This document shows positions 1 to 6,694 of a stretch of DNA of 7,380 nt, one piece after another. The DNA is from Lachnospiraceae bacterium (GTDB taxonomy: Bacteria > Bacillota_A > Clostridia > Lachnospirales > Lachnospiraceae): contig JAGCAV010000008.1 in the NCBI GenBank assembly GCA_017652545.1, positions 1 through 7,380 of the forward strand. Direction: 5' to 3'. Made by a program: the position numbers and the translations under genes. The notes below the pieces were generated by a model, which worked only from the letters and a program-made list of their open reading frames with translations, was not told the DNA's origin and made no database searches. Position 1 is the first letter of the stretch; each line of letters opens with the position of its first letter.

Positions 1-1445
1 CTGTGCGGGACATGGTGCCGCACACAGATCGGGAGGGTATACTGTTCAAGGTCTGATGAGACGGTTCCGAGCCATTTGGCGACCGGCTCATGCAGATAGC
101 TTCTGGCTTCTTCTGAACTTAAAAAGGCCGTGATGGATTTCTGCAGTTCGTCATCCACATCGCACAGTCTGCGGATCTGGCCGCTGCGCCATCTGTCAAA
201 GACCGGCAGCGCAGCTTCATTCAGGATCGGGCCGACGATCGCTTCAGCGGCGGCTTCGTACAGTTCGGCCAGCCGCATGTCCACAATGTTCTCTATAACA
301 GGAGAATTGATCAGCTCCTGCACGTCAGCCTTAAATGCACGGATCTGTTCGTCGATCCTTCCGCAGAATGCCAGGCCTTTGGCAACGGAGAATTCGGGTT
401 CGGTCCCGGTTACGACCACGGAATCCGGGAATACCGCGCTGCACCATTCCCGGATGGCCGGCAGTTTGGAAACGCCGCCTGTGAGAAACAGCAGTTCCGG
501 AGCGGGCCCGTCGATCGAATCGGCTACATGGCGGAGACTGTCATCAAATACTTCGTGGAATGAGCGGCCCTCCAGCTGCGGAGCGGGCTCATACAGGAGT
601 GCCTTCGCTGCTTCCGGATCGATCCGCAGGGTGAATTTAAGCGCTCTGGAAGCCCGGATCAGCAATGTGCGGGAACAGTCGTGTTCCGACCAGTATGGCT
701 CATCCTCAAAATACTGTTCCTTGAGCCGCCTTGCGGCAAATTCACAGTAATTCTTCCAGGCGGGATGCGCTTCAAAGAAACCGGACAGCTGTGCCCTGTC
801 AGGTGATTGGGAAAGGCAGCGGGTCATCAGCAGCTCATCCATGATTCCGCCTCCCAGACTGACTTCGCCGGCTGTCTTCAGTTCCACTTCCCGTCCCTGT
901 GCGATATACGCAAAATCCGTGGTGGAGGAACCGATGTCCACAACGAGGACAGGCTTTGAAAGAATATCGTAACCGACCTGCAGGTATTTGGACTGGCAGG
1001 CATTGACCAGGGCAGCGCGGGATTCCGATACGATCTTAACGGGCGGATAGCCGGTCTTTTCAAAGATGAACCGGTACCGCTCCCGCGTGTTCTTATCCCA
1101 GCCGGCAGGGCAGCCGACATAAAAGAGGCTGTCCCCGTCATCGACAGGTTCCTGCGCATCCCGCAGGGCACGGATCACGCCTTTGGCAAACAGTGATACA
1201 TCATCGGCAGAGGCCGTTTCTTTTAAGAAGCGGCTTTTGAACCGGATCTTCAGCATCTGCGCATCGGAAGCGTAGCAGGCGCTCTCGCCGATGATCAGCT
1301 CACCCGAGGCACTGCGCGCGCAGGCGGTGATAAAGCTTTTGACCCCATCCACCGGAATCATGGATGGCGAGGGCTGTTCGTCATGGTCCAGACGGGCGAT
1401 CGCGCTTTCGGCATCACCCAGGTCAAATCCATAGTAGGTGTTCAT
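1..1445 (-). CDS. Atypical Hsp70-family (actin-fold) ATPase, C-terminus cut by window edge
   Basis: 481 codons are visible; the gene runs off the left edge with no stop. The first ~362 residues carry the Hsp70 nucleotide-binding motifs in order: phosphate-1 GFDLGDAES (6-14), a probable DnaK Lys70 equivalent in LKIRFKSRF (K66), SESRAAL (140-146, E141 matching DnaK Glu171), phosphate-2 VVDIGSSTTDF (168-178, D170 and T175 matching Asp194 and Thr199), LGGGIMDELL (197-206), the adenosine motif FLTGGVSKLP (320-329) and FSVAKGLAF (352-360). The DnaK TT pair after DLG is replaced by Asp-Ala. After residue 362 I see no beta-sandwich substrate-binding domain; the rest looks mainly alpha-helical. The start ATG at 1445 has AAAGGA (1459-1454) eight bases upstream. 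It lies 52 bases after the membrane GrpE-like gene and is probably co-transcribed with it. The fold is well supported by the motif set; the client or cellular job is unknown. Confidence 0.85.
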   Translation of the reverse strand, partial: MNTYYGFDLGDAESAIARLDHDEQPSPSMIPVDGVKSFITACARSASGELIIGESACYASDAQMLKIRFKSRFLKETASADDVSLFAKGVIRALRDAQEPVDDGDSLFYVGCPAGWDKNTRERYRFIFEKTGYPPVKIVSESRAALVNACQSKYLQVGYDILSKPVLVVDIGSSTTDFAYIAQGREVELKTAGEVSLGGGIMDELLMTRCLSQSPDRAQLSGFFEAHPAWKNYCEFAARRLKEQYFEDEPYWSEHDCSRTLLIRASRALKFTLRIDPEAAKALLYEPAPQLEGRSFHEVFDDSLRHVADSIDGPAPELLFLTGGVSKLPAIREWCSAVFPDSVVVTGTEPEFSVAKGLAFCGRIDEQIRAFKADVQELINSPVIENIVDMRLAELYEAAAEAIVGPILNEAALPVFDRWRSGQIRRLCDVDDELQKSITAFLSSEEARSYLHEPVAKWLGTVSSDLEQYTLPICVRHHVPH

Positions 1446-1497
1446 TCCGGAAATCCTTTCATAACTGCGCAGGCAGCTGGAAACATCTTCTCATCAT

Positions 1498-2460
1498 TCA
1501 GTACGCCAGTCCTTTTCGGAGCACGGTCTCATCACGAACAAGCGCAGGCCTCAGCGTACGGTCGGCGTCGGAAAGAGGCGCATTCTCCGGCGCATTCCCG
1601 GAGAGCGTGTCATCTGCGGAAGGCATCATTTCAAACCATCTGCGCTTATCAGCGCTGTAATCGACGACCTCGATCCCTTTTCTGTGAAGATAGTATCTCA
1701 CCCTGGAGATGGATTCCAGCGCGATCTGCCCGTCCTTGCTGCAGCCTGCCTCGAGAAGATCGGAGAGGAGCCGCAGCTCATCCTCCTTCAGGCCTGAGGC
1801 ATCCGTCTCCTCATCATAGTCTCCCGAACCATCCAGAAGCGGTTTCATATCATCCATACACTGGTCGATCGTGATAACGAGCGCGCGCATGTGTCCCAGG
1901 ATCTTTTCCCTGTCATAAGTGATCTCTGCCATATACTGCCGGTCCGCAGGATCGGATATGCGGGCGCCTCTGATCAGCAGCCATACGCCCAGTGCGCATA
2001 ATGCCGTCATAAGGAGGGCCGGCAGGACCATCTGAAGAGCAGCGGACAGGGAAGCGGGAGACAGAAGCTTCAGGATCAGAAAAAGCCAGAAGATCAGCAG
2101 CCCCGCGCCGGAAAGGCCGATTCCGATTTTGGAAAGGCGCGGCAATGACCTGAACGAGCCTGCATGTTCGGATGTACCCGGCTGAGATGACGCGCTGCTC
2201 CGCTTTTCCCAGATGACCGGCTCTCCGGTCGAGTCCAGAAAACGGACAGAAGCCTTTGCCAGAGCGACCAGGGCAGCGGCAAGCCCAAGCTGCGCCCGAT
2301 CTGATCCCGCATCGGATGCGGAAAGGGCCTCATTATGTTCAACCAGCATCCGGTCAAAGTGATCGGAGACGGTCTGACGGATCTGTCCGGCGTCACGGGC
2401 AGCTTTCAGATCTTCCAGGATCTGTTTTTTGTGATGATCAAAAATAACAAGCATGGACAT
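1498..2460 (-). CDS. Two-helix membrane protein with GrpE-like C-terminus, probable partner of the Hsp70-like ATPase
   Basis: 320 residues. An N-terminal cytoplasmic helical part (about 5-75) and a polar linker (78-110) are followed by two hydrophobic segments (about 112-132 and 141-164) forming a hairpin, then a second helical segment (170-210), an acidic linker (211-220) and a C-terminal region. There is no signal peptide, so both ends should be cytoplasmic. The C-terminus reads like the end of the GrpE helix and its beta domain: YLHRKGIEVVDY (257-268), WFEMMPS (275-281), then TLRPALV (302-308) and VLRKGLAY (313-320), to be compared with KHGVE...FDPNLHEA and the LRPA.V strand of GrpE. This likeness comes from memory and is short. 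Start ATG 2460 has GGAG (2472-2469) eight bases upstream. The gene sits 29 bases after lysR and 52 before the Hsp70-like gene. Inferred role: membrane-anchored nucleotide exchange or tethering factor for that ATPase. Confidence 0.6.
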   Translation of the reverse strand: MSMLVIFDHHKKQILEDLKAARDAGQIRQTVSDHFDRMLVEHNEALSASDAGSDRAQLGLAAALVALAKASVRFLDSTGEPVIWEKRSSASSQPGTSEHAGSFRSLPRLSKIGIGLSGAGLLIFWLFLILKLLSPASLSAALQMVLPALLMTALCALGVWLLIRGARISDPADRQYMAEITYDREKILGHMRALVITIDQCMDDMKPLLDGSGDYDEETDASGLKEDELRLLSDLLEAGCSKDGQIALESISRVRYYLHRKGIEVVDYSADKRRWFEMMPSADDTLSGNAPENAPLSDADRTLRPALVRDETVLRKGLAY

Positions 2461-2489
2461 GGTCTCTTCTCCGTTCTGATATCTGAAAA

Positions 2490-3401
2490 CTAAACGGTAT
2501 TTTTTACAATGTCGATAAAATCACGGGCGTAATGAGGCAGGTAGCCGCCTTTTCTGACAGATACAACGAAACTGGTCTGTGCCCGGGGATCGCCCAGACT
2601 GAAACAGTCAATACGGTCCCGACCCGGGAAATGCTTCAGGTGGGCATCGAATATAAAGGAAATCCCATAGCCCTCGGAAACCAGGCCGAGTATGGCCGGA
2701 ATACTTGAAGTACACAGAACATGATCAAATGAGATATGGTTCTCCCGCAGGATCTGATCCATGATCTGCCTTGTCCGCTGCTGAGGCTGCATGAGCAGGA
2801 CGCGTTCGTTCCGAAGCAGATTCAGGTCCAGCCTGGGCCGGGAGCTGTCAGAGACCCTGACTGCCTGCCCCTTGAGGGGATGATTCAGACAGGTACAGAT
2901 CAGCAGTTCCTCTTTTGAGAGCGGGATATATTCGATCATCGGATCCGGCTGGGCGGGAAACGTATAGAAGGCAATATCGATCTGCCCGGCCAGAAGCCGC
3001 CTGTCATTTTCGGATGAACTGCCCTCAACCAGATTGACATTCACGTTAGGATGCAGGCGGTGGAAAGCAGGGAGCACCGCGGGCAGCATGTAGGTGCAGC
3101 GCATATTTGCGAAAGCGACGTTCAGCACGCCCACGTCATTTCGGATCATATCCGACATCTCGGTATCCAGATCGTCTTTCAGACGGAGGATATGGGCAGC
3201 TTTTTCCACATAACGCTCACCTGCATAGGTCAGCACGTACTTATGCCCCACCTTTTTAAACAGCTTAAGGCCGACTTTCTGTTCAAAGGAAGACAGAAAT
3301 TTGCTGAGAGTGGGCTGGCCGACATACAGAGATTCAGCGGCTTTGGTCATATTCTGATGCCTGGCGATCGCAAGGATGTACTGAAGCTCACGAAAATCCA
3401 T
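2490..3401 (-). CDS. LysR-family transcriptional regulator
   Basis: 303 residues, the usual LysR length. The N-terminal winged helix-turn-helix (about 1-62) is typical: ELQYILAIA (5-13), NMTKAAESLYVGQPTLSKFL (17-36) as the recognition helix region, and VGLKLFKK (43-50) as the wing, followed by a linker helix to about 88. The effector-binding domain of periplasmic-binding-protein type follows (about 91-303), with VNLVEGSS (122-129), IDIAFYTFP (141-149) and LVSEGYGISFIF (240-251). ATG 3401 has CAGGAG (3413-3408) six bases upstream. It is transcribed divergently from the secreted flavin reductase, with a T-N11-A dyad between them, so it probably controls that gene and itself. The ligand cannot be read from sequence; a dicarboxylate or other unsaturated acid is inferred from context. 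Unusually, the next two genes on the same strand are the membrane GrpE-like and Hsp70-like genes, with no terminator visible in between. Confidence 0.95.
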   Translation of the reverse strand: MDFRELQYILAIARHQNMTKAAESLYVGQPTLSKFLSSFEQKVGLKLFKKVGHKYVLTYAGERYVEKAAHILRLKDDLDTEMSDMIRNDVGVLNVAFANMRCTYMLPAVLPAFHRLHPNVNVNLVEGSSSENDRRLLAGQIDIAFYTFPAQPDPMIEYIPLSKEELLICTCLNHPLKGQAVRVSDSSRPRLDLNLLRNERVLLMQPQQRTRQIMDQILRENHISFDHVLCTSSIPAILGLVSEGYGISFIFDAHLKHFPGRDRIDCFSLGDPRAQTSFVVSVRKGGYLPHYARDFIDIVKNTV

Positions 3402-3407
3402 TCCAAA

Positions 3408-3413
3408 CTCCTG
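3408..3413 (-). promoter_or_regulatory. Ribosome binding site of lysR
   Basis: Read on the minus strand this is CAGGAG, six bases before ATG at 3401. It fixes the lysR start, since no earlier in-frame start has a comparable site. Confidence 0.8.
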
Positions 3414-3426
3414 TTATATGAATCCT

Positions 3427-3432
3427 ATTATA
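3427..3432 (-). promoter_or_regulatory. Putative -10 element of the lysR promoter
   Basis: The minus strand reads a perfect TATAAT here. Transcription would start near 3420, leaving a short leader of about 19 bases containing the ribosome binding site. No good -35 hexamer lies 16-18 bases upstream (TTTCTT is the best), so the promoter is weak or needs an activator. An 8-base direct repeat TTATATGA (3414-3421 and 3428-3435) overlaps it. Confidence 0.5.
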
Positions 3433-3491
3433 TGAGTGACAGCAGTAAAAAGAAAGACGCGCGAAAATGCTCCGCAGGTTCTGAACAGTTA

Positions 3492-3508
3492 TATTCTATC
3501 AGGGAATA
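3492..3508. promoter_or_regulatory. Probable LysR-type binding box (TATTC-N7-GAATA)
   Basis: Perfect dyad with 5-base arms and a 7-base spacer; it contains the T-N11-A core typical of LysR-family recognition sites. It is centred at 3500, about 65 bases upstream of the transcription start inferred for the flavin reductase gene (near 3565), where LysR activators normally have their recognition site. A second, imperfect dyad, TTCCATG-N5-CATGAA, at 3511-3528 sits near -45 and could be the activation site. Seen in the sequence; function is inferred. Confidence 0.55.
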
Positions 3509-3549
3509 GTTTCCATGAAAAGCATGAATTATTCTTACCTCTCTTTCTC

Positions 3550-3558
3550 TGATAAAAT
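3550..3558 (+). promoter_or_regulatory. Putative extended -10 promoter of the flavin reductase gene
   Basis: TGATAAAAT matches an extended -10 (TGn plus TAAAAT, five of six to TATAAT). There is no consensus -35 at 17 bases (TATTCT), as expected for a promoter that needs activation. The transcript would start near 3565 and have a leader of about 112 bases before ATG 3678. Confidence 0.45.
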
Positions 3559-3662
3559 CGCAGGGAAGCCACAGCAGATCTTACGACAGCACGACACACG
3601 GACTGTGTTGTACAGGCACATAAAAGAACCGGCTTCAGCCACAAAACGATCTCTTCAAAAAA

Positions 3663-3668
3663 AGGAGG
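3663..3668 (+). promoter_or_regulatory. Strong ribosome binding site of the flavin reductase gene
   Basis: A perfect AGGAGG nine bases before ATG 3678. A second GGAG directly abuts the start codon and is too close to act. It supports the chosen start, which also gives a complete signal peptide. Confidence 0.85.
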
Positions 3669-3677
3669 AAACAGGAG

Positions 3678-5426
3678 ATGAAAAGAGGCACAGTATCGAT
3701 CCTGGCATCCGCAATGGCGCTCTTACTCGGGGCCGGAACGGCAATGGCAGGAGAAAAGGTAACAGCAACAGGAACCGGCCAGGGTATTGACGGTGATGTT
3801 GTCGTTCAGGTTGAAGCTGACGCGGAAACGCTCTATTCGATCGAGGTCCTGGAACAGAACGAGACACCCGGGATCGGATCCGTAGCAGTGGAAGAGCTTC
3901 CCGGCGCGATGGTGGAAGCCAACAGCATTATGGTCGATGATATTGCCGGTGCGACTGTCACCAGTACGGCGATCAAAGACGCGATCCGCGAAGCACTTGA
4001 AGAGGCAGGCCTGGATCCGGCCGTTTTTGAGGTCGAAGTCGCGGATGAAGCGCCCGCTGAGAAGACGGCAGAAACCCTTGAATGTGATGTCCTGGTTGTC
4101 GGCGCGGGCGGCGCAGGCCTGACAGCGGCTGTGAGAGCCACACAGGAAGGCGCGAAGGTTCTCGTTCTTGAGAAGATGTCAATGGTCGGCGGAAACAGCC
4201 TGAAGGCATCCGGCGGAATGAACTGCGCAGGCACGAAGTTCCAGGCTGCACTGGATATCACAGACAGCGGCGTTCAGGAGTTCATTGAAGACACCATGAA
4301 CGGCGGCCATCAGCTGAACGACCTGGCACTGGTCACCACAATGGCAGAAAACAGCGCAGAAGCGGTTGAGTGGCTTGAGTCCATCGGCGCTCCGCTTCCC
4401 AAGGTTGCGGCGACAGGCGGTACCACACACAAATATCTGCATTCCCCCGAAGACGGAAGCCCCGTGGGAAGCTACCTGGTCGCGAAGCTTAAAGAAGAAG
4501 CTGACCGCCAGGGAATTGAGATCATGCTGAACACCAAGGCAACTGAGATCCTGATGGAAGACGGAAAGGCAGTCGGCGTGAAGGCAGAGGACGACGCGCA
4601 TGATTATACCATCAACGCGAAGGCCGTAATCCTTGCCACCGGCGGTTTCGGATCAAACTTTGATCTGATGTGCAGCTTCAATCCGAGTCTGGCCAATGCT
4701 GTGACAACGAACCATCCGGGCGCTACCGGCGACGGTATCCTCATGGCGGAAGCAGTCGGCGCTGCAACTGTTGACATGGATCAGATTCAGCTGCATCCGA
4801 CCGTGTACCAGGCAACCAGCATGCTGGTTTCCGAAAAGATGAGAAGTCTTGGCGCGATCCTGGTCAACCAGGAAGGCAAACGCTTCACCAACGATCTGGC
4901 GACCCGCGATGCTGTTTCGGCGGCAGAGCTCGAGCAGACCGGCGGATATGCATATATCATCTTCGACCAGAATCTTGTTGATCAGAACAAATCCGCACAG
5001 GAGTACATCGACAAGGGAATGGCCGTATCAGGTGAGACCTATGAGGAGCTTGCACAGGCGATCGGATTTGACGAAGAAGCGGCAGCTGCTTTCGTCGAGA
5101 CCATGGATACCTGGAACCAGGCTGTCGCCAACGGCGTCGATGAAGAGTTCGGACGCGACAACGGTATGGATGACGATCTGAGTACGGCTCCGTTCTACGC
5201 GATCCAGATCGCGCCTGGTATTCATCATACCATGGGTGGTATCAAGATCGATACGGATACCGAGGTCATCAGCACTGAGGACGAAGTGATCCCGGGGCTG
5301 TTCGCATGCGGCGAGACCACAGGCGGTGTACACGGCGGAAACCGGATCGGTGGCAACGCTGTCTGCGATTTCGTTGTATTCGGACGCATCGCAGGAGCAA
5401 AAGCTGCGGAATATGCTGCCTCCTGA
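3678..5426 (+). CDS. Secreted FMN/FAD-dependent reductase of the flavocytochrome c fumarate reductase family, heme-free
   Basis: 582 residues. A Sec signal peptide (1-24: KR, hydrophobic core ILASAMALLLGAG, then AMA before G25) has no lipobox cysteine. Next is an FMN-binding domain (about 30-110) with ETPGIG (62-67) and the flavinylation motif DDIAGATVTS (87-96), where T93 would carry FMN attached by an ApbE enzyme. The FAD domain starts at DVLVVGAGGAGLTAAV (137-152), followed by VLVLEKMSMVGGNSLKASGG (161-180). Aligned from memory to Shewanella Fcc3, the fumarate-binding and proton-transfer positions are kept: H373, S385 (Thr in Fcc3), E386, R389, R410 (the acid catalyst), H516 and R556. H373 and E386 favour fumarate over urocanate, since urocanate reductase has Tyr and Asp there. 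No CXXCH heme site is present, so electrons must reach FMN from a membrane flavin or quinol pathway not encoded here. Divergent from lysR; ends at a strong terminator. Exact substrate uncertain: fumarate or a similar alpha,beta-unsaturated carboxylate. Confidence 0.9.
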   Translation: MKRGTVSILASAMALLLGAGTAMAGEKVTATGTGQGIDGDVVVQVEADAETLYSIEVLEQNETPGIGSVAVEELPGAMVEANSIMVDDIAGATVTSTAIKDAIREALEEAGLDPAVFEVEVADEAPAEKTAETLECDVLVVGAGGAGLTAAVRATQEGAKVLVLEKMSMVGGNSLKASGGMNCAGTKFQAALDITDSGVQEFIEDTMNGGHQLNDLALVTTMAENSAEAVEWLESIGAPLPKVAATGGTTHKYLHSPEDGSPVGSYLVAKLKEEADRQGIEIMLNTKATEILMEDGKAVGVKAEDDAHDYTINAKAVILATGGFGSNFDLMCSFNPSLANAVTTNHPGATGDGILMAEAVGAATVDMDQIQLHPTVYQATSMLVSEKMRSLGAILVNQEGKRFTNDLATRDAVSAAELEQTGGYAYIIFDQNLVDQNKSAQEYIDKGMAVSGETYEELAQAIGFDEEAAAAFVETMDTWNQAVANGVDEEFGRDNGMDDDLSTAPFYAIQIAPGIHHTMGGIKIDTDTEVISTEDEVIPGLFACGETTGGVHGGNRIGGNAVCDFVVFGRIAGAKAAEYAAS

Positions 5427-5440
5427 TCATGATCAGATAA

Positions 5441-5490
5441 AAAAGGACAGGCACTGCACAGATAACATGCAGTGCCTGCCTTTATCCTTT
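5441..5490. terminator. Bidirectional intrinsic terminator between convergent genes
   Basis: A perfect 11-base-pair stem CAGGCACTGCA (5448-5458) pairs with 5468-5478 around a 9-base loop. It is flanked by A-rich sequence on the left and T-rich sequence on the right (TTTATCCTTTT), so it can end transcription of the reductase gene on the plus strand and, through the A-run at 5439-5444, the radical SAM gene on the minus strand. It starts 15 bases after the reductase stop and lies just past the stop of the convergent gene at 5500. Confidence 0.85.
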
Positions 5491-5499
5491 TCAGCTCAC

Positions 5500-6618
5500 T
5501 CAGTCCACGCCGGCAAGGTTCTGATCAAGCCAGGTATGGGAGGGAAGAAGCGGGACGGTAAACAATCGTGACGCATCCTTGTCGTCTCTGGCCTGGTGAT
5601 ATTTGAAGAGAAAATCTCCGCCCGGGAGAGAGCCCAGGATCTCGATCTTGCCGGTGGGGTGAGACATTGCGAAGCGCAGGCCTTTGGCCTGCCCGCTGAC
5701 CAGTGTCTTCGCCTCCTCAACAATGCTGCTCCCGCGCAGGAGAGGAACCTGGAACTGGTTTTTCACGCCGCTCACCGGTCTGCACTGGAAAATGTAGTAC
5801 GGAATCACGCCATGGGCGACCAGCCTGTTCAGCAGATCTCCAAGCACATCAGGCGCATCGTTCACACCTTTTAACAGAACGGTCTGGTTTCTGATGATGC
5901 AGCCGCTGTCACGCAGGGTCCTGAGCGCAAGATCGGCCTGCCCGGTGATTTCCCGCGGATGGTTGAACTGTGTGACAATGATGACTGGTTTTTTCCGTGT
6001 ATACTCACGCAGCAGAAGGGACAGTTCTTCGTCTTCATAGATCCGCTGCGGCAGAACGACAGGAACTCTTGTCCCAAACCGGATGAATTCCACGTGATCG
6101 ACAGCGGAAAAGAGCTCAAGATATCTGCGCAGGGTACTGCTGGTGTTTAAGAAAGAATCTCCGCCGGATATGAGGACATTGTTGATCTCCGTATGCTTCT
6201 CAACATATGAAACCATCTCCGGAATATGGTGGGCAACTTCATTGTCTGAAAGCCCTACCAGGCGTTTGCGGAAGCAGTGCCGGCAGTACATGGCACACTG
6301 GTTTGTTGAGAGGATCATTGCCGTCTGCCTGTATTTATGCTGCATGCCCTGGACCACGGTATTGCTGGCTTCGCCGCTGGTGTCCATCGATCCGCCGGGA
6401 TTAAATTCCTTCAGGTTGGGAACAGCCATTTTTCGTATGGGATCATCCGGATCGTTTTTGTTGATCAGGCTGAGGTAATACGGATTGATACATACGGGAT
6501 ACTGTTTCACCAGAGATTCCAGCCCGGCTTTTTCTTCCTCTGAAAATCCGAATTCCAGAGCCAGACCCTGCGCGTCGCGGATACTGTCATGCAGCAGCTG
6601 TTTCCAGTTTCTTTCCAT
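5500..6618 (-). CDS. KamA-family radical SAM protein (lysine 2,3-aminomutase-like, substrate differs)
   Basis: 372 residues. The radical SAM cluster motif is CAMYCRHC (C108, C112, C115), followed by FRKRLVG (116-122) as in the KamA family. The SAM-binding SGGD is at 151-154, then RFGTRVPVVLPQRI (180-193) and FNHPREIT (218-225). A Lys in HPTGKIEILG (K324) sits where lysine 2,3-aminomutase has its PLP-binding lysine, so PLP use is likely. Both aspartates that hold the side-chain amine of lysine in the Clostridium subterminale enzyme appear replaced: Asp293 by R280 (in FQCRPVSG) and Asp330 by a Ser or His near 319-320. A positive charge at the first site would fit a carboxylate side chain, as in glutamate 2,3-aminomutase, but this is inference. 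ATG 6618 has GGGAGG (6629-6624) five bases upstream. No partner gene is adjacent; it is convergent with the reductase gene. Confidence 0.9.
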   Translation of the reverse strand: MERNWKQLLHDSIRDAQGLALEFGFSEEEKAGLESLVKQYPVCINPYYLSLINKNDPDDPIRKMAVPNLKEFNPGGSMDTSGEASNTVVQGMQHKYRQTAMILSTNQCAMYCRHCFRKRLVGLSDNEVAHHIPEMVSYVEKHTEINNVLISGGDSFLNTSSTLRRYLELFSAVDHVEFIRFGTRVPVVLPQRIYEDEELSLLLREYTRKKPVIIVTQFNHPREITGQADLALRTLRDSGCIIRNQTVLLKGVNDAPDVLGDLLNRLVAHGVIPYYIFQCRPVSGVKNQFQVPLLRGSSIVEEAKTLVSGQAKGLRFAMSHPTGKIEILGSLPGGDFLFKYHQARDDKDASRLFTVPLLPSHTWLDQNLAGVD

Positions 6619-6623
6619 GGCAA

Positions 6624-6629
6624 CCTCCC
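6624..6629 (-). promoter_or_regulatory. Ribosome binding site of the KamA-family gene
   Basis: The minus strand reads GGGAGG five bases before ATG 6618, which fixes the start. Upstream in-frame extension is not needed, because the protein length and N-terminus fit the family. Confidence 0.8.
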
Positions 6630-6652
6630 AGATACAGATTGATGTAAATCGG

Positions 6653-6694
6653 ATAATAAGAAACAGGGCACGTATGGAAAAGTCATACGTGTCC
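6653..6694 (-). promoter_or_regulatory. Candidate promoter with overlapping dyad operator for the KamA-family gene
   Basis: On the minus strand TTTTCC (6681-6676) and TATTAT (6658-6653) are spaced 17 bases apart, giving a start near 6646 and a 28-base leader. The -35 match is weak (three of six); the -10 is five of six. An 11-base inverted repeat, GGGCACGTATG (6666-6676) against 6684-6694 with one G-T step and a 7-base spacer, is centred on the -35 element. That placement suits a repressor or activator site. The dyad is not followed by a T-run on either strand, so it is not a terminator. Seen in the sequence; function inferred. Confidence 0.4.

Noticed and set aside
130..750. A 206-codon plus-strand open frame.
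   Set aside because: It lies antisense to the Hsp70-like gene, whose motifs are clear in the other strand; the plus-strand translation is Ser/Arg-rich with no recognisable domain or ribosome binding site.
1442..1462. A six-codon minus-strand open frame (MKGFPE) whose TGA overlaps the Hsp70-like ATG as ATGA, suggesting a translational coupling leader.
   Set aside because: It has no ribosome binding site of its own, and its codons include the AAAGGA that serves the real start; most likely chance.
3414..3435. Direct repeat TTATATGA, twice, 14 bases apart.
   Set aside because: It is short and AT-rich and overlaps the lysR -10; more simply explained by promoter composition than by a separate site.
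3051..3509. A 152-codon plus-strand open frame reaching into the divergent promoter region.
   Set aside because: It is antisense to the DNA-binding end of lysR and ends in low-complexity promoter sequence; no supporting signals.
3678..3752. Possible lipoprotein signal on the secreted reductase.
   Set aside because: There is no cysteine near the cleavage region; the sequence ends AMA-G, a standard signal peptidase I site.
4179..4601. A 140-codon minus-strand open frame, with similar antisense frames at 3833-4261 and 5028-5333.
   Set aside because: All are antisense to the reductase gene, whose motifs run continuously on the plus strand through these positions; they have no protein character of their own.
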